Origin: Paenibacillus sp. BIC5C1
GTDB taxonomy: Bacteria; Bacillota; Bacilli; Paenibacillales; Paenibacillaceae
DNA: 64,000 bases
Assembly (NCBI RefSeq): GCF_032399705.1
Contig: NZ_CP135922.1
Span: 7,006,001-7,070,000 of the forward strand
Reading direction: 5' to 3'
Part shown: one piece after another, positions 17,012 through 25,437 of the stretch
Layout of the letters: every line of letters starts with the position of its first letter
How positions within the stretch are numbered: position 1 is the first letter of the stretch
Translations under genes and position numbers: made by a program
The notes under the pieces: generated by a model
Database searches by the model: none
What the model saw: the letters and a program-made list of their open reading frames with translations, nothing else
What the model was told of the DNA's origin: nothing

Positions 17012-17227
17012 TGAAATAACCCCTTCCACTCCAGATTAGAATACAGATCGACAAACAGATGTTACTCGCACAGCCGCCCATCACCAACACATTCCCAACA
17101 GTTTACCATAAATGAAACCCTTTATAACAGAGACTTTGGCTCTGGTCCTAACCTATCATTGGGAACCGACAAAATCCCCTCTGTAACCTCATGAATTTGG
17201 TTTATATGTAAATCAAGATTAGTGCAA

Positions 17228-17270
17228 TAAAAAAGAGCGGATCAACGAGTTGACCGACTCTCTTTTATTA
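17228..17270 (-). terminator. htrA terminator
   Basis: Read leftward: AAAAGAG, CGG and TCAAC arms pair and are followed by TTTTTTATT. It lies about 50 bases beyond the htrA stop. Confidence 0.75.
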
Positions 17271-17317
17271 CCCTATTTCTGTGTATTTCTGTGTGCCATG
17301 CACATGAGAGCAATTCT

Positions 17318-18595
17318 TTACTCCGGTTTATCCGTGAGCTTCACCGACACCTTCTCGGCGTTGCCATCCCGGTAAAAGGTGATTTCAATCGTATCGCCGA
17401 TCTTCTTCTTATCGTACAGATATTTCCGCAGATCCAGCGTAGAGGTAATTTTTTGCCCATCAAATTCCGTAATGACATCATTCAGCTTCATGCCCGCTTC
17501 GGATGCTGGACCGGACGCCTCCAGCACAACCACACCGCTGTCCACGTGGGATGGCAGCTTCAGGTCTTTACGCTGCTCGTCATCCAGTGGGGCGTATGGA
17601 TTGCTCAGATCGACGGTATACACACCCAGATATGGACGAGATACTTTGCCATTCAGCAGCAGGGAATCGACAGTCTTCATCACTTCGTTCATCGGAATCG
17701 CAAAGCCGAGGCCTTCAACACCTGTATCCGAGATCTTCATCGTGTTGATGCCGACCAATTTGCCGTTCAGATCGGCCAACGCTCCACCACTGTTGCCTTC
17801 GTTAATCGCCGCATCCGTCTGGATTACGTTTTGTTCCCAGTCGTACACACCATCCTGATTAATGGATACCGGCAAGATCCGATCTGTATAACTCACAATA
17901 CCGGATGTCAGTGTGCCACCCAGACCGAGTGGATTACCGATCGCCAGCACCGTTTGACCGCGCTGAAGTTTGCTGGAATCACCAAGCTCAGCGGCTGGAC
18001 CGATGCCCTTATCATCTTGCACAGACAATACCGCAATGTCACTCACCCGGTCTTTGCCCACCAGCTTCGCCTTATGCGTTTCCCCATCCACCGTTACAAT
18101 CTCCAGATCACTCGCGCCTTCCACGACGTGATGGTTGGTCATGATGTAGGCTTTGCCATCTTCCTTCTTGAAAATGACCCCTGATCCCAACGCGGAATCC
18201 TCCATCGACAGGCTGCTGCCCGTTTTATGGTTCACGATACTCACCACAGAAGGGCGAACCTTCGCCGCTGCCTGGATAATCCGGTCGTACGGATCAGCCG
18301 CCTGCGCTGTCTGTGTACCGCCTCCGCCGTTCCCTGCAGCGTTAGCCAGAGGTAATGATGCAGGCTGCATGATAAAGCTGAACAGCGTAACGGTCACAAT
18401 GGAGCTGATTACCGAACTGATCACGGCTACCTTGACCGTGGAGCTAAAGCCCGAGCGTGACTTACGTGGATTCTGCCAGCGGTCCCGTCCTCTGCCCCTG
18501 CCTCCAGGGCGAATGATCTGAAGTTTACCTTTCTGTTCAGGTTCGGCGCGTCTTGATACTTTGGTTGAATAAAAATCGTCTCCAAACAATCCCAT
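17318..18595 (-). CDS. htrA: HtrA/DegP-type membrane-anchored serine protease
   Basis: 425 residues. A basic cytoplasmic N-terminus (RRAEPEQKGK, GRGRGRDRWQNPRKSR) is followed by one membrane helix at about 62-82 (VAVISSVISSIVTVTLFSFI). The trypsin-like domain (120-310) has the full triad: His in MTNHHVVEG, Asp in VSDIAVLSV and Ser in NEGNSGGAL. A C-terminal PDZ domain follows (SGVVVLEASGPASEAGMKLN, TSTLDLRKYLYDKKKIGD). It degrades or refolds misfolded exported proteins at the wall side. The start at 18595 follows GGGGAGAGG; upstream in-frame ATGs lack a site. In Bacillales htrA closes the walRK cluster, but here it is separated from walJ by about 900 bases and a divergent small gene, so it is likely transcribed alone. 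Confidence 0.95.
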   Translation of the reverse strand: MGLFGDDFYSTKVSRRAEPEQKGKLQIIRPGGRGRGRDRWQNPRKSRSGFSSTVKVAVISSVISSIVTVTLFSFIMQPASLPLANAAGNGGGGTQTAQAADPYDRIIQAAAKVRPSVVSIVNHKTGSSLSMEDSALGSGVIFKKEDGKAYIMTNHHVVEGASDLEIVTVDGETHKAKLVGKDRVSDIAVLSVQDDKGIGPAAELGDSSKLQRGQTVLAIGNPLGLGGTLTSGIVSYTDRILPVSINQDGVYDWEQNVIQTDAAINEGNSGGALADLNGKLVGINTMKISDTGVEGLGFAIPMNEVMKTVDSLLLNGKVSRPYLGVYTVDLSNPYAPLDDEQRKDLKLPSHVDSGVVVLEASGPASEAGMKLNDVITEFDGQKITSTLDLRKYLYDKKKIGDTIEITFYRDGNAEKVSVKLTDKPE

Positions 18596-19324
18596 CGTGA
18601 TCCTCTCCCCTTCGTTGTCACGCATCAAGACCCTGACTGCCGCCCGATCGTTTTGGCATGGCCAACGATGGTGTTCTCACATAGCCCACTCCGCCGGCAG
18701 ACGAACCTTCCGATCGCTGTTACTCACAAATTTTATTGATTACCCTCTAATAAGGTAAAAATTTGTTCATAAAGGCGAGCACTCCGTTTCTTCAGGTTCC
18801 TTCTGCCGTCTCCGTTACGTGAAGACCCCAACTCATTCTTCCATGCCTTCTTGCATAAAAAATCGTTTTGCATATCGCTGCCATCCCCACTAACTCGAAA
18901 TGAAGCGTCTATGTACAACAGAACGGACATCCCATTCTGCCTGTGACTCTATCAGAAATGCTCTCGCATTCTACGACATGCCTTTTTGCGCGCAAAACAG
19001 CCTCTACTATAAAAGCTCCTTATATACTAAACACGCCAAATCTTAAAAAGTTGCATAATTACGAAGATTAACGGAAATTTCCGCTATAACGCGCTTAACA
19101 ATAAAGGTCCATAGTATCTATCACCACAAAACTCAGATCGTTAAGCGCAATTTTGCCTATTCCCGTGAACTTTTTCATCTTCTTAAGCAAAATGCAGCCC
19201 CTGGTTCAGCATACACGTCCCTTACGTGTAATTATAGCGGCAAAAAGAGGAATGTTTTCCATCAAGCCTGACTACAATAATAGTAAAAGACAATTCGAAG
19301 CTTCATAGAAGGAGGATTCACATT
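18596..19324. other. Non-coding stretch
   Basis: About 730 bases between htrA and the rightward 70-aa gene. Leftward codons at 18733-18930 form a 65-residue frame without family resemblance and with a poor ribosome-binding site; I do not call it. The region should hold the htrA promoter (left) and the promoter of the 70-aa gene (right). No strong terminator is visible. Confidence 0.45.
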
Positions 19325-19537
19325 ATGGATCGCACGCGTACACTCACAGCCATGGATGAAGTTCATATGGCGGCCAAGCTGGCCGATCTCAAGGAAGAAC
19401 ATTACCGCAATACCCTTGCCCTAAGCACGATTATTGAACTGCTCGTCGACAAAGGCATTCTGACCCGCGAGGAAGTGGAGCGCAAAGCTACCGAACTTGA
19501 CAGCTTTATGGCTCACCCACCCTATCCCATGGCGTAG
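19325..19537 (+). CDS. Unrecognised 70-aa helical protein convergent with walJ
   Basis: An excellent AAGGAGG lies 9 bases before the ATG. The protein (MDRTRTLTAMDEVHMAAKLA, then ALSTIIELLVDKGILTREEV) is soluble and helical, with no Cys. The LLVDKGILTREEVERKA helix-turn resembles the short helical segment found in nitrile-hydratase-related and other small proteins, but this is not enough to name it. Its last 32 bases overlap the 3' end of walJ on the opposite strand. It is the only rightward gene inside the otherwise leftward wal/htrA block. Start and frame are well supported, the function is unknown. Confidence 0.7.
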   Translation: MDRTRTLTAMDEVHMAAKLADLKEEHYRNTLALSTIIELLVDKGILTREEVERKATELDSFMAHPPYPMA

Positions 19538-20312
19538 GCCGATCATAATACGTATCACAGAGCTTGAACTCATGATCCCGATAAAAGCAACCACGGCTCT
19601 CCATCGCATCACGCACGGTCATTTTCGCCAAGTCCATCATATTATGATCCCGGCTCAAATGTGCCAGATACGTGCGTTTGATGCGTCCGTTCATCAGTTC
19701 ACTAAGCGCAGCTCCCGCCGCTTCGTTCGACAAATGCCCAATGTCGCTCAGAATGCGGCGCTTGGTGTTCCATGGATACCGCCCCATGCGCAGCAATTCG
19801 ACATCATGATTCGCCTCCAGCACAAGTACATCCGAATCCGAGATCGCATCGCGAACCTTGTCGCTCATATATCCGAGATCCGTCGCGACGGACAACTTCT
19901 CACTGCCATCGTCGAACGTGTAACCTACCGGTTCCGCTGCATCATGGGAGATGCCGAAAGATTCCACGCGCAGGGAGCCAAAATCATGCTTTTCACCCGT
20001 CTCAAACACCCTCCGGTTTTCCTCTGGAATCGCCCCCACGGACTTCTCCAGTGCGGCCCACGTATTCGTGTTTGCATAGATTGGTAAATTATATTTCCGA
20101 GACATCGCGCCTAGTCCTTTAATGTGATCGGAATGTTCATGTGTAACCAGAATCCCGTCCAGCTCCGTTCCCGAAATCTCCCGTTCCAGAAACAATGCCT
20201 CCAGCCGCTTCGCGCTGAGACCTGCATCAATCATGAGGGATGTGCCCCCATGCTGTATAACCGTGGCATTCCCTGTCGAACCGCTGGATAACACGGTAAA
20301 ATATATCCCCAT
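19506..20312 (-). CDS. walJ: WalJ (YycJ) metallo-beta-lactamase-fold hydrolase
   Basis: 268 residues. The metallo-beta-lactamase signature is VTHEHSDHIKGLGAM near residue 58, and further metal ligands appear in the VATDLGYMSD and EANHDVELL regions. The start is MGIYFTVLSSGSTGNATVIQ, as in all YycJ proteins. YycJ-type enzymes act as 5'-3' exonucleases in DNA repair and affect wall/division control. It is the last gene of walRKHIJ, 6 bases after walI. Its 3' end overlaps the convergent small gene, an arrangement that could give antisense interference. Confidence 0.95.
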   Translation of the reverse strand: MGIYFTVLSSGSTGNATVIQHGGTSLMIDAGLSAKRLEALFLEREISGTELDGILVTHEHSDHIKGLGAMSRKYNLPIYANTNTWAALEKSVGAIPEENRRVFETGEKHDFGSLRVESFGISHDAAEPVGYTFDDGSEKLSVATDLGYMSDKVRDAISDSDVLVLEANHDVELLRMGRYPWNTKRRILSDIGHLSNEAAGAALSELMNGRIKRTYLAHLSRDHNMMDLAKMTVRDAMESRGCFYRDHEFKLCDTYYDRPTPWDRVGEP

Positions 20313-20318
20313 AACGCA

Positions 20319-21062
20319 TTACTCCCCTGGTTTGTCTGTCTTGGGACTGAATACATCCCCACTGATGCCCTGCACGTACAACACTTCGCCACTTTCCAGC
20401 ACGAACCGCCATGCCGGCATCGCCACCTGCATATCTGAATTGAACAACTGGCCGTAATAGCCCAACTGAATATCTTTGACAATCGCATCATTTGGCAAAA
20501 AGTTCTCGATCAGCGTACCCAGCGCCTTCGAAGCCGGAAGCACCTGCTGATCGCTTTCCTCCGCTGTCGTAATCCGCACCGGAGTCTGACGGTAACCCGT
20601 AATTTTCTGATCGCTGTAGAATAGCTCCAGACTAACATTGAAGAGCGGCCATTTGCCATCCACTAACGGATGAAGCACAAATGCCCCATCCTCCGCCATC
20701 AACTGATCCCATCGATACGTACCGATCTGGGGAATCTCGTCTTGTAGTGCATCCTCCAACTCGCTTTGCGAGAAGATCAGCTTGCTGTCCACGGTATTTT
20801 CCAGTTCAACATCAATGCCTGTCTTGTTATCTTCAATGAATTCATACGACAGCTTCGGCAGCTTCGGCGTCTCATTCGGAATAGGAGCCAGCACCTGAAT
20901 GCCCTTCTCCTCCATCGCCTGCTGTGTATTATCCGCCAGTGAGGTGAAGTCCAGATTGGCTCCGGCCGTCTCCCGCGCATCCATCCAGATCTGGTATCCC
21001 AGCACCAGATTGAGCAGCAGGAAGGCATAGATCAACACATTTTTCGCCCGTCCCCAATCCAA
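20319..21062 (-). CDS. walI: WalI (YycI) regulator of WalK
   Basis: 247 residues. A short cytoplasmic start (MDWGRAKNVL) is followed by one membrane helix (IYAFLLLNLVLGYQIW) and an extracytoplasmic YycI domain (YRWDQLMAEDGAFVLHPLVD; KDIQLGYYGQLFNSDMQVAM; PAWRFVLESGEVLYVQGISG). With WalH it forms a membrane complex that restrains the WalK kinase. An in-frame ATG at 21080 opens the frame, but the AAGGAGGTG lies downstream of that ATG, so the start is the TTG at 21062; this also gives the conserved MDW N-terminus. Confidence 0.93.
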   Translation of the reverse strand: MDWGRAKNVLIYAFLLLNLVLGYQIWMDARETAGANLDFTSLADNTQQAMEEKGIQVLAPIPNETPKLPKLSYEFIEDNKTGIDVELENTVDSKLIFSQSELEDALQDEIPQIGTYRWDQLMAEDGAFVLHPLVDGKWPLFNVSLELFYSDQKITGYRQTPVRITTAEESDQQVLPASKALGTLIENFLPNDAIVKDIQLGYYGQLFNSDMQVAMPAWRFVLESGEVLYVQGISGDVFSPKTDKPGE

Positions 21063-21337
21063 AACATACACCTCCTTCATTAGACTTCTTGAAATACTTT
21101 CTATAGTTGCCCAACCTGCCACTGCTACTTTAGTCTTTTATAGACTTTGAACATAATGCTTCACGATAACGGAGAGGGCAGAAAAAACCTGAAGAAACGT
21201 AGTGCTCGCCTTTATTCCCGGATTTCTCCCTTTAACTAAAGGGAATCAATGAAATCTGGGAATAACAGCGATCGGAAGGTTGTTCTGACCGCGGAGTGGA
21301 TAATGCAGCCCACCTTATGTTTAATGACTATAACCCA

Positions 21338-22618
21338 TCAAGAAACGGTGGTTTCCTCCCCGTTTCCGAAGCGGATTACCCATACCGGGATCAGCTTCAT
21401 CCCATCCTCAATGCTGGATGGACGGTACGCCGGATACACGTCTACGACCTTACGATTGGTACCCGCCACCTTCTGGATGAGCGCCTTCAGCTTGTCCCCA
21501 CCGGGCAGGGTGACCGATTTCTTCGTCTCCGCGCCTTCGTTCAGATATTCGAGCGAACGCTCATAACTGGACACTGTCTCCTGCTGCATTTCCATGCTGA
21601 TCGTGCCGAACCGGAACTGCATCGAGTCCATAATCGGGAAGCTGCTGTAATATTGCTGGAACTGAAGCTTCGTCTTTGTATCGGTAGTATCCAGCATCAT
21701 GCGTGATCGACCTTTCCAGCCACCGTGCTGATTCACAAAATCAACCGCGGACAGCGCATCCTTCGCTGCATCAATCTGTCCCGCAGGCGGTGCCGCCGGA
21801 TCGGTATAACTAATCCAGCGCTGTTCTTGCTTCACTTGCAGACTGCGTTTGCTGTCTGTATAGATCTCCGATCCATCCTTTTCCCGAATGTTTCGGGTCA
21901 TGCTTGGATCAAAGAATAGGCTGCGCTGCATTTGTTCGACAGTGAACTGGCCTGTAGGCACGTCAGCCTCAATCGTTTCCAGTGCTTCAGCCGGGATATA
22001 ATACCCGCCATCCATCAGCGTATAAGGTGTCCAGCTGCTGCCGAAGTCCACATGCTGCTGCACGTCCTGTACGGTCAGATCCGCCTGCGTCGCCTCGTAG
22101 ACCACATCGCCTTTGGCGCTGAAGAACAGGGCGTGAGCCTTGGTTTCATTTTTGGCCGTATAGATCGAGATCCGGTTAATCGTTTCCCCCTGGAAGAGAG
22201 AGTCTGTCCCGAGCCGCATCACGCGCTGTAACAACGCTACAGGGATGCCTTCCTTGAACGACAGCTCAAAGCCAGGATTCTCCTTGCGAATCTGATCCCA
22301 GTTGACCGATTGCACGCTCCGACGCTGGAAATCATCAAACGTACGCCCCTGCAACCGTGAATAGATCAACTGATAGAACGTATTGCCCGGATAAAACACC
22401 GTATGTTTGTCCTCTCCCAGATGAATAACCATCTGATCAGGGAAAATTAAATCTTCAATATTGCGCTCCTGGCCCATATTTTCGGTTTTTACATAGTTCG
22501 TCTCTGACGTCACAATCGAATCGCCCCCGCCGGGCAAACGATAGATCAGGAAGTAACTTTGTACCAAACTGGCAACGACGAGGGAAGCAAGCACCAGCGA
22601 TTTAATCCGCTCTTTCAA
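21338..22618 (-). CDS. walH: WalH (YycH) regulator of WalK
   Basis: 426 residues. One N-terminal membrane helix (IKSLVLASLVVASLVQSYFL) is followed by an extracytoplasmic YycH domain (QMVIHLGEDKHTVFYPGNTF; FPIMDSMQFRFGTISMEMQQ). WalH and WalI bind WalK in the membrane and dampen signalling. GGAGGTGAGCACC places the start at the TTG at 22618; in-frame GTGs upstream lie in or before the ribosome-binding site. The start therefore lies 17 bases inside the end of walK, which suggests translational coupling. The 275-base gap to walI is unusual, since the other wal genes overlap or nearly touch. Confidence 0.93.
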   Translation of the reverse strand: MKERIKSLVLASLVVASLVQSYFLIYRLPGGGDSIVTSETNYVKTENMGQERNIEDLIFPDQMVIHLGEDKHTVFYPGNTFYQLIYSRLQGRTFDDFQRRSVQSVNWDQIRKENPGFELSFKEGIPVALLQRVMRLGTDSLFQGETINRISIYTAKNETKAHALFFSAKGDVVYEATQADLTVQDVQQHVDFGSSWTPYTLMDGGYYIPAEALETIEADVPTGQFTVEQMQRSLFFDPSMTRNIREKDGSEIYTDSKRSLQVKQEQRWISYTDPAAPPAGQIDAAKDALSAVDFVNQHGGWKGRSRMMLDTTDTKTKLQFQQYYSSFPIMDSMQFRFGTISMEMQQETVSSYERSLEYLNEGAETKKSVTLPGGDKLKALIQKVAGTNRKVVDVYPAYRPSSIEDGMKLIPVWVIRFGNGEETTVS

Positions 22619-24452
22619 GGTGCTCACCTCCTTCCTCACGCATGGGCAGTGTGAACGTTACCGTCGTCCCCACGTCCACCTCGGACTCCAGTGAGATATT
22701 GCCGTCGTGGGCCTTCACAATTTCCCGGGCAATGGACAACCCAAGCCCTGTGCCGCCCATACTGCGGGAACGAGCCTTGTCTACCCGATAAAACCGTTCA
22801 AAAATGCGATCCAAATCCCGCTGTGGAATCCCCATCCCCGTATCGGTCACCGATATGGCGAGAGTATGATCATCATTGCGTCTGGCCGCAATAGTAATTG
22901 TGCCACCTTCGAGCGTGTATTTCAGCGCGTTGGACACGACATTATCAAGCACCTGATCAATTTGGTCGCGATCCAGCGGAACCGCTGGAATCCCGTTCTC
23001 CACAGAAAGCACAGGCTGAATATCCTTCTGATGCATCTGGAACGAAAAACGGTCCGACACTTCTTCCAACATCTCCATGATATCGGTTGGCTGTTTGCGT
23101 AGCATCGCTTCCTTGGAATCGAGCCTGGACAGATGCAGCAGATCCGTAACCAAGCGAATCATACGCTCCGTCTCATTCTGGATTACTCCAACGAATCGTC
23201 CAGCGAGCTGCGGATCTTCCAGAGCCCCATCATCCAGCGCTTCCGCGTAGCTTTTGATGGTGGTAAGTGGTGTACGTAGCTCATGGGAGACATTCGCCAC
23301 GAATTCACGTCGTGACGCTTCCAGTTCTTCCTGCTCGGTAACATCCTGAAGCACAGCGATCGTACCGGTAATGCCTAGCTCACGACGATGAACCGGTGTA
23401 AACGTCATGCGAATGACAACGGGATCTTCTTGTCCCGCAGGTGCAATCTGGAGCAGTGTCGAACCTGTAAAACCACTGGCTAACGCCTCTGCATCTTCCG
23501 GATCAATACCGAGCAATACGGCAAAGTGTCGTCCCTCAATGTCCGCCGGACGCATGCCCAGAATGCTGCTGGCACGGCGATTCACCAGAATGACTTTGCC
23601 ATATTCGTCCGTTGCGACCACGCCATCGCTCATATTGGTCAGAATGGACGTGAGCTTCTCTTTCTCCTCTTCGTTCTGGGAGAGTGCATCTCGCAATCTG
23701 CTGGTCATATAGTTGAACGCCCGACTGAGCTGTCCAATCTCATCCGTTCCGAATACAGGGGTCTGCTGATCGAAGTTGCCTTCCGCGACCGCCGTCGCCC
23801 TTCGGGTGACTTCCTTGATCGGCTGCGTAATGGTATGTGACAGAATGACACCGAGCACCGCAGTTAATACCAAGGCAATCAAAATTCCGGAGATAAAAAT
23901 CTTGTTAATGCCCTCCATTGTGGCATATAACTCATTCATGGAGGCGGCGATGTAAACCGCGCCGATAATCTTGCCGCCGGACAGCACCGGCTTGGCAACG
24001 ACCTTTTTGCGAACATTATCCTCATCCACGATATATTCCTCATTGTCCCGAATGCCTTGCAGCGCACGGCTGACAACGGTTTGGGTGTTTTTGCGCCCAA
24101 CATAGTCCGAATGGGAACTGAGCGAGGTGGTCAGCACTTTGCCGCTGGCATCCAGTACCTGAATTTCGGCACCATTAATGTTGAACAGATTGTTAACCAA
24201 CACACGCAGGTTTTCCGTTTTGTCCTCGCCAGCCTCAGCTTCCCCACCAGCCATCGTCTCCCCTACAAGTACAGAGAGCATCTCAGCCCGTGCCTGCAAA
24301 TCCTCAGTGAAGTTGCTGGTTAACGAGTTCTTCATCGCACTGACAAAATAAACGCCGATCAATTGCATCGCAATCAGAATCAGCAGTACATAGATAATAA
24401 TCAGTTTCGCCTGAATCGTTCGAAAGAACGAAAATCGCGAGAAACGCCCCAT
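22602..24452 (-). CDS. walK: WalK (YycG) sensor histidine kinase
   Basis: 616 residues. Two membrane helices (about 15-33 and 183-203) enclose an extracytoplasmic sensing domain. HAMP follows at about 205-255 (THTITQPIKEVTRRATAVAE), then PAS at about 265-370 (MSDGVVATDEYGKVILVNRR). The HisKA phospho-acceptor is FVANVSHELRTPLTTIKSYA, and the HATPase N, G1 and G2 boxes are DNVVSNALKYT, VTDTGMGIP and GGTGLGLSIA. It autophosphorylates and passes phosphate to WalR to control peptidoglycan hydrolases; the system is normally essential. walR stop and walK start share one base (TAATG). Confidence 0.97.
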   Translation of the reverse strand: MGRFSRFSFFRTIQAKLIIIYVLLILIAMQLIGVYFVSAMKNSLTSNFTEDLQARAEMLSVLVGETMAGGEAEAGEDKTENLRVLVNNLFNINGAEIQVLDASGKVLTTSLSSHSDYVGRKNTQTVVSRALQGIRDNEEYIVDEDNVRKKVVAKPVLSGGKIIGAVYIAASMNELYATMEGINKIFISGILIALVLTAVLGVILSHTITQPIKEVTRRATAVAEGNFDQQTPVFGTDEIGQLSRAFNYMTSRLRDALSQNEEEKEKLTSILTNMSDGVVATDEYGKVILVNRRASSILGMRPADIEGRHFAVLLGIDPEDAEALASGFTGSTLLQIAPAGQEDPVVIRMTFTPVHRRELGITGTIAVLQDVTEQEELEASRREFVANVSHELRTPLTTIKSYAEALDDGALEDPQLAGRFVGVIQNETERMIRLVTDLLHLSRLDSKEAMLRKQPTDIMEMLEEVSDRFSFQMHQKDIQPVLSVENGIPAVPLDRDQIDQVLDNVVSNALKYTLEGGTITIAARRNDDHTLAISVTDTGMGIPQRDLDRIFERFYRVDKARSRSMGGTGLGLSIAREIVKAHDGNISLESEVDVGTTVTFTLPMREEGGEHLERAD

Positions 24453-25174
24453 TATATCCCCACGCTTTTGGGACTGCGCACGAGATAACCCAGCCCGCGG
24501 CGAGTCAGAATCGTTTCCGGTTTGCTCGGGTTCTCCTCAATCTTCTCACGCAGACGACGAATCGTAACATCCACGGTACGCACATCCCCGAAATATTCAT
24601 ATCCCCACACCGCCTGCAGCAGATGTTCACGTGTCATGACCTTGCCGGAATGCTTCGCCATATAATAGAGAAGTTCGTACTCACGGTGGGTCAGATCCAG
24701 CGGTTCGCCGCCTTTGTAAGCTGTATACATGTCCATATCAAACGCCAGATCAAATAAACGCATGACCTGCTTCTCATCATCTTCCGGCGCTTCTGCCGTG
24801 ATGGCAGGCTTCTGCCGTCTGCGCATCTGTGCTTTCACCCGCGCGAGCAGCTCGCGCGTACTGAAAGGCTTTGTTACGTAATCATCCGCTCCCAGCTCCA
24901 GACCGAGCACCTTGTCGATCTCGCCATCCTTTGCAGTCAGCATAATGATCGGCATCTCCAGATGGGCACGCACCTCGCGGCACACATCCATACCATCCTT
25001 ACCTGGCAGCATCAGGTCCAGCAGCATCAGATCCGGCTTCTCGGATAACGCCAATTCAACCGCACGAATGCCATCAAAAGCGCAGATGACCTCGTACCCC
25101 TCTTTTTCCAAATTAAACTTCAGAATGTCCGCAATGGGCTGTTCATCGTCCACCACCAAAATCTTCCCCTGCAT
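24452..25174 (-). CDS. walR: WalR (YycF) response regulator
   Basis: 240 residues. Receiver domain residues 1-120: acidic pair in [11 protein letters not shown], phospho-acceptor Asp in [15 protein letters not shown], Thr in MLTAKD and Lys in [12 protein letters not shown]. An OmpR/PhoB winged-helix domain follows at 140-235 ([40 protein letters not shown]). It binds the WalR box upstream of wall hydrolase genes. First gene of walRKHIJ. The upstream region carries direct repeats (see separate entry). Confidence 0.98.
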   Translation of the reverse strand: MQGKILVVDDEQPIADILKFNLEKEGYEVICAFDGIRAVELALSEKPDLMLLDLMLPGKDGMDVCREVRAHLEMPIIMLTAKDGEIDKVLGLELGADDYVTKPFSTRELLARVKAQMRRRQKPAITAEAPEDDEKQVMRLFDLAFDMDMYTAYKGGEPLDLTHREYELLYYMAKHSGKVMTREHLLQAVWGYEYFGDVRTVDVTIRRLREKIEENPSKPETILTRRGLGYLVRSPKSVGI

Positions 25175-25380
25175 CGGCTGTCTTCACCCCTATATCCTGC
25201 TTGATCCGCCTGAGCGGTCTATCTCTCTTATTCAACTTATATAAATTGTGTTTCCTACGATTTCATTGAATATAGTCTATATCATATGGCTTGTTGCCTA
25301 TAGTCTATAGTTTAACATACCTGAAGCACCGTCACATCCCGATCAGGGCCAATGTGCAGCCCAAACTGAAAAATTTTTAC
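25175..25380 (-). promoter_or_regulatory. walR upstream region with two TATAGTCTATA repeats
   Basis: TATAGTCTATA occurs at 25271-25281 and again at 25299-25309, 28 bases apart; the second is part of the palindrome CTATAGTCTATAG. TTCAACTTATATA at 25231-25243 recurs upstream of the LCP gene. The walRK promoter should lie here, so these are candidate regulator sites. Confidence 0.4.
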
Positions 25381-25386
25381 AGCAGC

Positions 25387-25419
25387 AAAAAACAAGGTCA
25401 GCATCAACTGCCAACCTTG
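25387..25419 (-). terminator. Terminator of the M23 peptidase gene
   Basis: Read leftward: CAAGGT / ACCTTG with inner GCA / TGC pairing, followed by TTTTTT. It lies about 20 bases after the stop codon. Confidence 0.85.
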
Positions 25420-25437
25420 CCCTCGATTGCGATATAA

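Noticed and set aside
17291..18184. Rightward 297-codon open frame
   Set aside because: It is antisense to htrA, whose triad and PDZ domain are clear; its composition (His, Gln, Arg-rich) is that of a shadow.
18733..18930. Leftward 65-codon frame between htrA and the 70-aa gene
   Set aside because: Poor ribosome-binding site and no recognisable family; likely chance.
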